This document shows positions 1 to 10,648 of a stretch of DNA of 64,000 nucleotides, one piece after another. A model generated the notes under the pieces. The model saw only the letters and a list, made by a program, of their open reading frames with translations. It was not told the origin of the DNA and did no database searches. Both the position numbers and the translations under genes were made by a program. Numbering within the stretch: the stretch's first letter is position 1; every line of letters begins with the position of its first letter. The stretch is from Calonectria ilicicola (taxonomy: Eukaryota > Ascomycota > Sordariomycetes > Hypocreales > Nectriaceae): the NCBI GenBank assembly GCA_020809705.1, contig CP085836.1:434001-498000 (forward strand), written 5' to 3'.

Positions 1-978
1 TATGGGACTGATATTGAACACTGGCTACGAATACCTGTGAGTGTGTAAGCGAATTTTCTGATTATTGCACTGACTTGGGCGAAAGTGTCAGGTTCGCAGA
101 AAGACAGGAAGCGAACGAACTTCATGCTTGTTTAGTTGAAAAACACAATTATGAAACTGTATGGAAACTGTTAGATTCCTTAATCGACCATGACCATGAC
201 GATCTCAAGCTTAATTCTGAGTAGTTTTGCTCCTGAGCACTGCGACATGATCATAATGGAGCATTTCGACTCCTAGCATCTCCATACCACAGAGTGACCC
301 ATATCCTGCTTTAAATCCGGGTTTGCAGCTCGCGGTCACTGTTCATAATTTTCTTTTGCTTCGAAATACTGGTTGTCCAAGCAAAAAAAAAAAGAAAGAA
401 AGAAAAACAAACCAGATGTTGATTTTACTCTTTGTAAATCGTCATCGATTATCCTATCCTTCATGTTCATGGGCTATCTGTGTTGAGTGTACCTTCTGAA
501 TGAGCCTCCATAATATCTAGCTTAGTTTCCTTTTTATGAGTCTAGAGCCAACCAGAATACTTGAAGGCGATGTCCAAGGAAGCTTCCCAACTGTCAACCA
601 ACGAACGAGAACAGTTAGCCAGCAATTCCCCAAGTTCCAATATCCTATTTCTATTTAAGCCGCTGGATGAGGTTTTGTTATTGGGACCCCAATGCTTTGC
701 TACTCCGGATGTTGTATTCTGGCCGCCCAATCAGTCCCTCTTGTGCCATCTAGTAGTAATAATAAACCTGTGTCAGACTTGCAACTCCGACGGTAATCTC
801 AATAGGCTCAGTCACAAGATAAAACAAATTGAAACTTCTTCCAGGACTCATATGGAAGCAAGCTGTGTACACTCACGTATATCTATGATGGAATGAAAGA
901 AGACAACACATCATTTTGAGAATCCGACTGTGCGAGTCCTTTGGTTTCTACCTGATCCAAGCTCTAAAACGCGATTTT
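1..978. other. left flank, no supported gene
   Basis: No convincing gene was found. An ATG-started plus-strand reading frame at 570-896 (108 residues) overlaps an opposite-strand frame at 542-730; neither shows a recognisable domain or an intron signal. A purine tract of about 30 bases lies near 384-411. It could hold the terminator of a gene off the left edge, but nothing shows this. Confidence 0.4.
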
Positions 979-1665
979 CTACACACACACACCACGAACC
1001 AAGTCCTTCCAACACCTTTCTCGTAGCATTTTGACATTTTCATAAAACTCTAACAGATCCAGACGTGCCACCTTGGTACACCCATAGTTCAAGATCATCT
1101 CCAGACAGGAGAATAAGTAACATGTACGTATCAAGCTCCAATATTGACCATAACTGCACAATTCTATTAGTAGCCGAAGAGGGCCAGGGAGACTCATGAC
1201 CTGGAGTATTTGCCCCGATTCCAGCCAGGAAGCTTGAGTGTTGCTCGGCTCGGGCGAAGCAGGTTTGCAGGTGAGTCCTTTGCATAACCTGCCCTCAGTT
1301 TGGCATAGAAACGGCTGGCCAATAACAATATCCATCTGTTTGCATGCAACTGCGTCAGGAATGATGCCTACTGTTCTGACTCCTAGCCTGGAATAGAACG
1401 CATGACTTAATTTCCAGTTTTTCGTCAAGTACCATAGTAAGGCACGGATGAGGTTGAGCCAATACTCAGCATCGATCCTCGGTTCAGCAAGTCGATTCCA
1501 TTCTTCTTTGTGTGTCGTATAATGGGCCAAAAGTCCATCCGTCCATGCCGCTGGATCCAGCGCAAGCGTCTCAAAGATTTTGTCTGGTAAAAGCAAGAAG
1601 GCCTCCAGCTCATAGTCCGTTGTGCCACTGTCACGATTATGGTGTAGAGAAGATGGCCCGCTCAT
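979..1665 (-). CDS. hypothetical protein, 228 residues, probable 3' exon of a longer gene
   Basis: The frame is open from an in-frame ATG at 1665 to a stop at 979. The translation has protein-like composition: an acidic/hydrophobic N-terminal stretch with LPDKIFETLALDPAAW, a Trp/Tyr-rich middle (WLNLIRALLWYLTKNW) and a helical C-terminus (LEFYENVKMLRERCW). I do not recognise the family and no signal peptide is evident. A good acceptor (cgtgacag) just inside the frame near 1628, with a coding-looking stretch in another frame upstream (about 1640-1700, SFENWLTLSS), suggests the true start lies in an upstream exon, so the ATG given is only the first in frame. It has no second copy in this window. 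That it is a gene is likely; the exon structure is uncertain. Confidence 0.5.
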   Translation of the reverse strand: MSGPSSLHHNRDSGTTDYELEAFLLLPDKIFETLALDPAAWTDGLLAHYTTHKEEWNRLAEPRIDAEYWLNLIRALLWYLTKNWKLSHAFYSRLGVRTVGIIPDAVACKQMDIVIGQPFLCQTEGRLCKGLTCKPASPEPSNTQASWLESGQILQVMSLPGPLRLLIELCSYGQYWSLIRTCYLFSCLEMILNYGCTKVARLDLLEFYENVKMLRERCWKDLVRGVCV

Positions 1666-1692
1666 TGCTTGAGAGGGTGAGCCAATTCTCAA

Positions 1693-2630
1693 AGCTGATC
1701 AAATCATATGGCGGAAGTATGACCGACAGACAAAGTCAAAGATGATTATTCCGATTAGAAACAGTTCGTTGTAAATATGGTCTGGTTATCGCCATGTACG
1801 TTTTGTAAAAGAATGCGCATTGCAAAATGATGCTATACCGGTCTACTCTCCTTATATTGATTTTAGACACCGGTGCCACGGTTATTCCGTGGACTAGGGT
1901 TATGGCGTTACTTTTCTGCGCACGAAATCGGGTTAGAATCAACCGTGAAATAGAAATATCTGTTTTGGCGTCTGCACAGTGAAGATCAGCTTGGGGACCA
2001 CCCAACCGACCTCTGCACCAACACGCTGGTCGCTTAATGATGCTTTACCCCTGCTGAATCACCGCATCTGGCCGCTATCCCTGCCCATGCGATCAGTGTT
2101 CATTATGATGGTTAGTAGGGCGGCGCCTGGGGGAAGAAAAGCCCCGCCGGTGCTTACTGCGTGTAAGTCTGGGTGGTGCCTCCCCCGCCTGAGTGGGTCG
2201 CAATTGCGCCGGTCGAGTCCGCACGGCCCCCACCACCACCAAAAAAAAAAAAAACAGATTGTTAGTCCAGCTGAACAGAGCCTTTGGACAAACGATATAC
2301 ACCCATCCCGTGTAATCTGGAAAGATCCGCCACGAAGATGCGAAAATGGGGTGACCGACATATGAGAAAAGAGGCCCGACGCGCTAAGGCCCGAGCAGGG
2401 CCTAGGGGGTGTAGGCTAGGCTGGATTAATGTAGGTGGCTTATGTTATGAATTTTAGCGTCAGTGCTGTACCGCCACCTGTGTCTAGGCTCTGACTGAGA
2501 GAAGAGAAATCTAGCCTCCTCAGATCGAATCATGGCCTCCTCCCCTCTCCAAAAAAAAAAAAAAAGATCAAAGACCAGGTCATACAAGTCAGGGCTGGGC
2601 GTTCCCTAACGTGGTGTTACAGTTAAAACT
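1693..2630. other. intergenic, two GC-rich blocks each ending in an A-tract
   Basis: No gene is supported. Two blocks end in runs of about 14-15 A (near 2240 and 2550), both preceded by a C-rich pyrimidine stretch. The first carries a tRNA-gene-like A-box sequence (tggttagtaggg near 2109) and a degenerate B-box (ggtcgagtcc near 2210). This is the general layout of a tRNA-derived SINE, but spacing is long and no target-site duplication was established. Confidence 0.3.
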
Positions 2631-2639
2631 ACGAGATAT

Positions 2640-2860
2640 TGCAGGACAATGGGCAAATCGGATCAAGAGGTTCGGAATAGTGACCCCTTTCCCGGCACAA
2701 ACGGTTTTGTACTCATGTTTGGTCTGGTAGCCTACTACCTACACCAGTTACAGGGCGTGAATATTTTGTCCCATAATAGCGCCCCATGGCAAACTATGGC
2801 CGCTTTCAGGAATACAAAGACTGGGAAACTTTCGAACCGGGACCATATTAAGACAAAGAG
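2640..2860 (+). pseudogene. fragment of dispersed relic family R
   Basis: Translating around 2720-2830 gives FVP, two stops, RPMANYGRFQEY, which aligns by eye with FLVPY..RPMNSCGRFLECD at 3430-3510 and FVLYQRPMNNYECFLECD on the minus strand at 45690-45950. The copy is interrupted by stops and frame changes and has no start. It lies just outside the inverted duplication, so it is an additional, older copy of the family. No function is known. Confidence 0.45.
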
Positions 2861-2895
2861 GCGATAAGGGGATAGAGAAATATAATATCATTTGC

Positions 2896-3108
2896 TCAAC
2901 TGCGCCCGATGCAATGTCCATAATGGAGACTATGCAATGGCGCACTATCAACGGACTTCTTTTGCATCATGTACAAAGAAACATATGCAATGCAAATGCC
3001 CAGGAAGCCAAATTCAACCTTGCGACCACCTGGATTGTAGCGGATATAAAACTCCAGATCGAGGCCAAGAGAGCGGACCAAAGAAATAAACCCAGATACA
3101 GCGACCAT
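2896..3108 (-). pseudogene. fragment of dispersed family G (GGRKVEFGFLGICI motif), inverted breakpoint copy
   Basis: A 70-residue frame begins at an ATG (3108) and contains GLDLEFYIRYNPGGRKVEFG followed by FLGICIAYVSLYM. Two further copies are at 6163-6260 (plus, with stops) and 46384-46548 (plus, 54 residues with a stop soon after the motif). The strong hydrophobic LGIC segment suggests a membrane-associated peptide, but no intact long form exists in the window, so I treat it as a relic. It sits exactly at one end of the inverted block. Confidence 0.45.
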
Positions 3109-3189
3109 GCCAGTTACGAGTGGGTACTATCTGCAATATCTTCATGGTAAGCCTTTGTACTGATTCGTTCAGCCAAGGCTGAAGATGAT

Positions 3190-4110
3190 AACAGGACTTT
3201 GCTCGTGTCGCGGTTGGGACAAGGCATGGTATCATCGCGTTCGGGCTAAGCATTGGTTATTCGTGCGTCTACGCAGTGAATGAGCCCAAGTATAGATCAA
3301 GTACATACTGCGGCTCGGGATTCCTAGTTACAGAAAGGACCACAGGGCGATAGAAAAATCGGACCCAAAGCTCCGCAACAGCAACAAAAGGTTCTATACA
3401 CAAGTCCAATCTCGTGAATGTACTGCCTGTGCTGCTTGCAAGGTGCGAATTCCTTGTCCCATACTAACGACCAATGAACAGCTGCGGGCGCTTTCTGGAA
3501 TGTGATATTGGCTCGGTTGCTCGATAAGCCTTGATTTGTCTTTGTGCTCGTAGCATTGCAGTTGTGCCCATTTAATAGATTAAACACGGCTAGCACGGCG
3601 TCTGGAATCTTGTTACGAAAATCGATGGGGCTCGATGGATGTACGAGTTGGATACAGCGCCAACTATAGTATAGGATGGGTACTCGGTAAGGCTTCGTTT
3701 ATTCGTCTAGGAGGCTATGGCGGAAAGGGAGCCTTCGCAAATGGCTCTGGTTTCGTAGTGGCAAGGAAACAACAAAATTGGATCCTACCAGAAGTCAGAA
3801 TTGTCCATCAGTGACGGAGTGATAGCTGGCATCTGGGCTCACTGTATTCTGGAAACCAAACAGTTGTGAGGCCTATCGCTCGTGGGAGACTATCGATCGT
3901 AGGAGACTATCGATGTACAACAGGGGCAATGGTCCTTTGGTGTCGTTGGACGGGTGGTCATTTCGTGAGACTGATGCCTGGCATCTCGTGATTATTGTGT
4001 TGATCTGGATTCATCGACATGCGGCGTTAAACTTCGGTGCCAAGCGGCGAACGGTGGTAATAATTTTAACCTTCTAGTGTGAAGCATAGGGCTTGATTGA
4101 GGGAACAAAG
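3190..4110 (+). pseudogene. relic of dispersed family R, copy A
   Basis: The plus-strand translation reads in pieces: AVNEPKYRSSTYCGSGFLVT near 3270-3330, KGSIHKSNLVNVLPVLLARC near 3390-3450, RPMNSCGRFLECDIGSVAR near 3470-3520, and GARWMYELDTAP near 3630. At least four in-frame stops and one frame change break it. The same pieces occur on the minus strand of copy B (45270-46010) with different breaks, so the ancestor was a protein-coding gene and both copies are dead. Function is not recognised. Confidence 0.6.
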
Positions 4111-4160
4111 GTTGCCAAACGCTAGATAGTCAAAAGCCATGGCCTTCGTATCGATGCTAT

Positions 4161-4493
4161 GTTATCGGGATCGTGTATTTAGTTGGAAATCCCCTGTGAG
4201 AGGCAGCTCTGACTTGGTCGCCCAAGGAGCACTCCGATCAGATGCTGTGCGGAACGCATCGGCTGCTGAGCAACCTGTACCCGTGTGCTGTGCGGTACAA
4301 TAAAAAATAGAACCTCGAGGTGAAGGTTTTCAATGACAAAGAGACCTTTGCTGTGAACCTTATCAAGACCTAGGTATAAGAACGGCTGCCCCAGCGAGCA
4401 AAGCTCAATCCAAACCATCACCGAAATCACCCGCGCAGCAACGCACAATGCTTTTCCCGGTCACTCGTTGCGCATTTGGTTATTGGGATCGTG
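4161..4493. repeat. 318-bp segment present only in copy A, with 15-bp imperfect direct repeats
   Basis: The sequence gttatcgggatcgtg at 4161-4175 recurs with one change at 4479-4493. Copy B has only one such site (reverse complement near 45215-45230), and the flanks join directly there. The inserted 318 bp has no long reading frame; it starts and ends near TG...CA-type sequences but I could not show a 5-bp target duplication, so calling it a solo LTR would be a guess. Slippage between the 15-bp repeats could equally have removed it from B. Confidence 0.55.
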
Positions 4494-5177
4494 GGTCGTG
4501 GAACATGGATCAAGGCTGACACTATAGTTACTGCTGTAGTCACGTCAGCCGAAGATTGGCAGTTTGACATTGGCCGAGGTTCATAGACCTGAATTGGGAC
4601 GATACATGTGAAGGGAAACCGTTGGCTGTTGTTCGGTTACTGGTTCGCAGAGGCCAGCCCTGCCGTGTTAGCTTCTGGTGGCAACAGTGTTAGTAATCTT
4701 TAGAAGACTTACGCGACTAAGCCGCCTGCTCTCCCTATCCAAGCTAATGTCTTGAACGGACCTCTTACACATATTCTTTTACCATGGCACGGGGATGTTT
4801 AGCGGGAATTGCACACGACGATAGTCATACGAGATAATTAGCTACACCATAGTCGCAAACTGAAATGGAAATCAGAGCGAAAACTTGACAGCGAAGTCAA
4901 GAAAGCCGAGAAATGATGAACGCTCCTTACCTAATCGTATCGGCGGAAATTAAAATGGCAATCGCCCGTGCACCGTGCCGAATTCAGCAGACCCCCACAC
5001 AACGTTTGGTTATCTCTCCCTTCGTTCTAACATATTTCTCGCCGTCCCTTCACGCTATCTCTCCTCATCCTATTTATTTAATTAATACAACCTCATAAGA
5101 GCACTGGGGCCTTCTAATCCATGTGCACAAGAACAAGAAAACTCGAAACATCAGCATAAATATCTATATCTCCGACC

Positions 5178-5951
5178 ATGAATCGCACTTACGAGTTTGT
5201 CCCACACATTGTCAATCTTAGTGATTTGAATCGTGGCGATGGCTATGGCGATGATGATGATGATGATGACTATAGCAATGAAGATGACTATAGCAATAGC
5301 GAAGACGATAGCAATGACCAAGACGATGATACAAATTCCCCCACGCCTGTTCCGACTATTGGAGATGCCGACCCCTGCGTACCTGCCGACGATGCAAGTT
5401 CCATCTTCGTTGATCACGACACGAATTCGGTCGACGACATACATTCTAACACGCTTTCCGATAATACAAATGTTCTTGCATCCGATAGGGACGCAGATTG
5501 CGCGGCGCCTTGTTATGATGCAAGTTCCATTTCCGGTGACGACGCGGAAAGGCACAATACGGTGGATGCCGATCCTGTCGTTATACGCGACCTCATTGAG
5601 AGTCTCTCTTGGCCATCCATGCCTATGAAGCGTGCCCCATTTCTCCTCCCCGAAGCCCCGCTCAGCGAAGACGACGAGGATCGAGAACTGCGTTTTAAAC
5701 AGGCTTATTATGAAGCTCTGGAAGAATGGGTGCGAATCCAGGAAGAAAACCCATATGCCAAAGGGATCAGTCAACTTGACTATTGCACCCAACACTTCGC
5801 GTTGCTCCTTGGAGAAATCGAGAACGTTCTTGCAATGGCCAAAATTGATAATCCGGTCCCCATCGGTGCTATTATGCCCCAAAAAGATGACCCGGAGTAC
5901 TACATTGGACTATGGCTTTTGTTCAAACCACAATTGATGGCCATTAAGTGA
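5178..5951 (+). CDS. acidic-rich hypothetical protein, copy A, truncated by a nonsense change
   Basis: The 257-residue frame starts MNRTYEFVPHIV, has an Asp-rich run encoded by a GAT microsatellite (residues about 20-55), a long acidic linker, and a more ordered region after residue 135 (FLLPEAPLSEDDE, QAYYEALEEWVRIQEENPYA). It is the inverted paralogue of the 348-residue gene at 43348-44394. In B the codon after LMAIK is TGG; here it is TGA, so about 55 further codons (to roughly 6116, with FEELFKLLLHNYKLFCC) lie downstream but out of the protein. The paralogue's start ATG is lost here and the equivalent Ile codon four positions downstream has become ATG. An AT-rich leader (tatttatttaattaatac, 5071-5088) is shared. 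Function unknown. Confidence 0.6.
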   Translation: MNRTYEFVPHIVNLSDLNRGDGYGDDDDDDDYSNEDDYSNSEDDSNDQDDDTNSPTPVPTIGDADPCVPADDASSIFVDHDTNSVDDIHSNTLSDNTNVLASDRDADCAAPCYDASSISGDDAERHNTVDADPVVIRDLIESLSWPSMPMKRAPFLLPEAPLSEDDEDRELRFKQAYYEALEEWVRIQEENPYAKGISQLDYCTQHFALLLGEIENVLAMAKIDNPVPIGAIMPQKDDPEYYIGLWLLFKPQLMAIK

Positions 5952-6170
5952 ACGGCATTAGCAATGAAGGCGTATTCCTTATTTTGCAAGTTCTTTCAGG
6001 GCGAACATGAATTTGAAGAACTCTTCAAGTTACTCTTGCATAACTACAAGCTATTTTGTTGCGTTCTGCTCAATGCAGTGTTGGATCGACTCAAGGCAGA
6101 CTTTCAAATTCACAGGGGCATAGGCTATTCCGAAGTTGATGATTGTTTGACTCCCTTGGCTTCAATCTAG
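5952..6170 (+). pseudogene. orphaned 3' part of the acidic-protein gene, copy A
   Basis: The frame continues after the TGA as AMKAYSLFCKFFQGEHEFEE, then LLLHNYKLFCCVLLNAV, matching the C-terminal third of the copy B protein. Homology with B stops near 6116, and the remaining residues up to 6170 are unrelated to the B C-terminus. This marks the edge of the inverted block. Confidence 0.6.
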
Positions 6171-9100
6171 CGTCTTATACCCACTATATTCCGGGTGGTT
6201 TCAAGATTGAACTTGGATTCCTTGGAATTTGCATTCCATATGCGTTCTTGTGCATGACATAGCCTCCATAATACATAATATATCAGGCGCAATTGAACAA
6301 GCGATGTCATTTCCTTTTCCCTGTGCAAATGACGTAACAACAAGCCGCGAGGCTCCAGTCCCCTCCAGGCCCGTCAATGAACCCTCCAAATTATCAGGCT
6401 TACAAGTGCCTATTGATATTCATTACCAAAGGTCTTGCAGCATCAGAAGCATTCAAACCCATACCAGACTCAATCATGAATTCATGAAGCTTCAAAATAT
6501 ACCATTGAAAGGTAGTTCTCGGGTTGAAAACATGGCCACTCTTGGTTGGGTTGCAATACCCTACAGAGGCCAAGACGAATATTCTAATCGCACAGCTAAA
6601 GGCTACTATAAACATTCACGACAGCCCCTCGGACAAGAGAATAGATCAAATAAGGAAATATAGTTGATAATATGTTTTGGGAAATGTGGAATAGCTTTCT
6701 AAAACAGAACACACATAATTCACCATGAACTTTCTCCGGTCAAATTGTATCCCAAACCAAAACTTCTGCGTATATGTGCGTCACTCCCTCCAACTAAAAA
6801 CTGAAATCCCTTTGGAGAAACAAGCAATGTTGCTCCAGGCATAATGCGCCGTGATCTTCTCTTTTGCCTCCTTCATAGTAACCATATAGACACGGACTGC
6901 TGATTTCTTATTCGTGTCTTCAGACCCCTTTATTAGATTCTCCATACACTTCTACAAACTCTAGGATCGATTTTCTAGTTCGAATATAGCACCAATATGG
7001 AGAAGCATCTCTTCTGTAGTGGTCCCTAAGCTTTCTGCTAACATGTTCGCGTTAGAATACACCACGTTCAAGCTTTGATGATCATTGAATCTTACCTTTT
7101 CCACATTGGGTCGCGTTTTTCAGATTCGTGTTTCTTAGATCCATACTTGGCATCGTAAACCTAGTTTTTCAGAAAAGCCAGACAGGAGGATATATTGCTA
7201 TTTAACACGCCAGATTTCTCCACCTATATGTGTCTTTGAATACACAAATGTGCATCGGAATATGCCTCGCGTACACATCTGTGTAGGCAACTGCTTGGTG
7301 ATGGAAAGGTGTGGCCAACTACCCTACACTTAGTTTGCCATTCTGGTTTTCCTTTCATATGCTTATTAGTACATTTTGATGAACAATAGTTACATAGCCT
7401 CAAACTTATTGTCTCCTTTTATACAGTTGCAAAATGGCCGTCCTGATTATCATTGCTGATTAGGTGGGGATTCTAGGACGCCAGCAGAACTTCAACAATG
7501 TTGTGGCGAGTTCAACGATTTACTGTGTAAACCCAATTACTATTGGTCTGTATTTATTCTCAGAGACGTCGGCTGCCTACACCTGGAGACTTGTGGCACA
7601 CTGCCTCAGTACACTGCCTTACTGCCTGGTCAGGTCCCCCTTCATCGCCTCACCTGCCGTATCTTCCCCATAGCAACCCTTTTCATGACGGGGGATCAGT
7701 ACATGCACACATGTCCAGTGCCTTCCCCACAGATGATTAACTCGACCATATATACCCACTGCAACGCTTTGGATTCATCCTTTTCTCTCCCGCAGAACCT
7801 CTGCTGCCTTATTTGGTTCGTTGACCATGTCAGTGTTTTTGAGTCACATTTGCACTAGCGGCTGCCTAGCCTGTACTCCTTTCTCCGTCAAACTCTTCGC
7901 TGATCAGACGGTCATAAAGGGATATGGGCTAGTTTCGGCAAAGCTGGCACCACCGAACAAGTACAAGCTCTCTGATCACCGTTTGCTAACTTCCTCGGAA
8001 CCAAGCCATTGACACAGGTAGCCGAGGCTCAGACCACCAACGCACCTTTCTCTTGGTCAGCACCAACACAACATGTATGTTTCATTCGTAATCGCGCTTC
8101 TGTGGTCGCCAGGCCAACGACATCGCGGCAAGAAATTCAGAGATTCAATGAGCAACACTGCCCCAGTCCTTGTCAGACTGTTGGGGTGGGGGAAGCATAT
8201 CGACTAGATGCGCCGTGGCCACCTCGCCATGGCCGCAGCACCATGGTTCTCCTGGCTTCTTCTTCTGGATTATTCCAACGTATTCGTAGTATGACTGAGC
8301 TGGAAAGCCCCCTTTGGGATGGTTGGGCCAGTTGCGTGGTGTCGACAGCCCCCGGCGGACCAAGTACTAAGAGCGCAGACAGATTAGAGGCAACAGTAGC
8401 ACCACGTCAATCACTGATCCATGGCTGCGGGCGCTGACAACTAAAGCCAAGATGTACAAACCAATCACCCAGTACCTGCCGCGCCGCCCAACCCCAAATT
8501 ACACAAAATCAATGAGCAAATTCCTGCTTGCATAATGAGAAACAAGGGCTGGGTCTCAACGTGGGGTGAGGAGACGGTCGGACACGGGCGCCTTGGCGGG
8601 GAACCTTCTGTCTTGGACCTTAGGGCCCAATTGTCATCCGCACGCGGCTGATCAGCATTGAGTTAGTCCACCCCAAAAAAACTGTTTGAAGGAAGGGGAG
8701 AGAGATGTGGGTCCACGGATAGGGTGGCTGTAGTTTGTCCAAAAAATACAGAATTGCCGTTATGGGAAAGGATCACCGCCGGATCCACCAAGCCATTTTC
8801 AGCTTGGTGGCCCGTGCTGCCACAGCTGGAACGGTCGTTGTGTCACTCACCATGATTGATGGTGACATCCAAGGTGGACTCATCATCAAGGGCGAGGGTG
8901 TTCAATGGGGAGCCCCCGATCACGACCGAGTGCTACATTGGCTCTCAGGTGCGACGGAATCGGTTTGGATCGGCAATGGAATATCCACACCGTATCAGGG
9001 GCTCCGAGGTCGAACACTCACATGCCCACAGCATCATCATCCCGCCCAGGGGGTCATCCAGATGAGTTGGCGAGCAGAAGGTGTAATGGACACGGTGTCA

Positions 9101-10648
9101 GTAAGTGAGTGGAAGTGGCAAGACGCCGGCTGAGTAGCCACTACAGGTTGCAACCCTGATTTCTTACAGTGGTAACAGTTGCAGGGTGCTGGGTACAGAA
9201 CATGGGTTCTTGATGTCAGTGTAGTTGGTAACTTCAGATAGCTGACTACCCGCAAGAACTGGATCCGAACAAATATAATATCATGGCAAACCGCCATTGT
9301 TAATTCGTAATTATTATACGACCGAAGCACGCGCTACACATTATATCCCATCGCTGTCGCTGCTGGTAGATCCCTCCAACGTCACTTTTTCAGCATGTGC
9401 ACAGTGTGGCGACTGGCTTTCACCTGCCGCAGGGTGGAACACCAAGAATTTTTAACAGAGTGCAATTATGGTCCTAATTGTCCCGTCAAACTGAACAGGG
9501 CAATCCCAGACCGAGGAGACAGACCGGAAATCTGTATGATTGAAGATCACGAGCTAACGGACCCTCATCTGCCAAAACCCCATGATTGAGGTCACCCTCC
9601 CATAAATCGCCTTTAATAGTAATATTAACTAAATTTCGTCTAGGTGACGTGTTTTGCGAGAGGGAACAGCGGGAGATGACAATGAACCAAGATAGTAAAG
9701 GGTGTAGGACGGAGTGCAGTGGGTGTGCAGACCGAGTTCGTTTCTAGAGGGAGCGTTGCAATGCTGTAGTATGATGCTATGGCTCGCTCAAGTGCAAATG
9801 ATTACTTGCTGGGTATCCCCGCTGAAGGGTGCAAAACTGGGTTGCAGCACTCTCTCGCCTTGTCTCGTAGAATGCGAACCATGCGAACCACACCGGCTAG
9901 ATATAAGCAGACCTGATTTCCCTTGGCCCCTCACGATCACTCTGTGCCAATGAATAACCCCTATACAACAACTCTTCGGTTCTCTTGGAAAATTGCAGTA
10001 CTAGTCCTTTCAAGACACCATGAGGATGCCAAAAGGGTGAGCCAATTTGTCTTCAGAGTGTTAACAAAAGATCAAGAGGCTGCGTTTTGGTTTACCCGGA
10101 CTCGACACTGGGGACTTTGAACTCGAAAGCTTACCATGCAAATATTGAGGATAACACTTGAGTACAATCAGGCCTGCCTCCGTATCTAAGCTGGTTTCTT
10201 TTACTCGCTCCATTGGTCCCAGTCTGGTTTCTTCTGCCACTGCACTCTGGTTTCAAGTTGGGATTTGACTATTTTCAGTATTTATATTCCACATCCCGCC
10301 TTTCCCATGGCGCAAAACAAATTCTATTATATTAACCGACTGCATAGGCTCCACGATACATATTACATTGGCGCATTTCGACAAACAATGCCATTTCCCA
10401 GCCCCGTTACGCTCTAAGCCCCAGGCAGTCAACTGCCTTTACATCCCCTGATCATAGACTCTTGACGGCTTGGCAAGACAGAGGTAGTGAATCCCGATAC
10501 GCGATAAACCACTTAAAGTGACCAACTAGAAGGCCAAGGGCGGTTGGTTATAGCCGCCACAATCGATTCTGCGAACCACCACCCACTGTTCTGCCACCGA
10601 CAATGTTCGCGTGCGGGAAGAGGATCATATCGGTTTTAAAGTATAGTT
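6171..10648. other. duplicated non-genic stretch, copy A
   Basis: About 4.5 kb with no gene I can support. Several reading frames of 60-140 codons exist (for example 8009-8437 and 8735-9133), but most lack an ATG start and none is preserved in frame in copy B, so they look accidental. A family G relic with stops lies at 6163-6260. The A-specific part is about 9240-9640. Near 9870-9893 the 9-bp unit atgcgaacc occurs about twice, against about three times in B. Confidence 0.5.

Larger units (their letters stand above)
2870..6116. repeat. copy A, inverted block of the large segmental duplication
   Basis: The plus strand here matches the reverse complement of about 43453-46640. Matching landmarks include the 5' leader and body of the acidic-protein gene, the segment with gaatcttgttacgaaaatcg near 3607, the tract ggatcctaccagaagtcaga near 3780, and the block with GGRKVEFGFLGICI coding potential. 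Similarity is very high around 4690-5690 and clearly lower elsewhere. Indels include a 318-bp extra segment in A (4161-4478), a 17-bp tandem duplication near 3890-3925 in A, and about 170 bp extra in B near 44958-45130. Confidence 0.9.

Noticed and set aside
4195..4450. Solo LTR (TG...CA ends)
   Set aside because: No 5-bp target duplication or primer-binding context could be shown; only the direct-repeat-bounded insertion is supported.
5151..5882. 243-codon frame antisense to the acidic-protein gene
   Set aside because: It mirrors the GAT microsatellite as Ile/Val repeats and is broken differently in copy B.
5940..5955. Repeat-induced point mutation as the cause of the copy A stop
   Set aside because: The change is not in the CpA context, and the A/B alignment around it does not show a visible excess of such changes.
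8009..9133. Long plus-strand frames of 142 and 132 codons
   Set aside because: They start at non-ATG codons or lack domains, and the homologous stretch in copy B (48320-49150) does not keep the frames.
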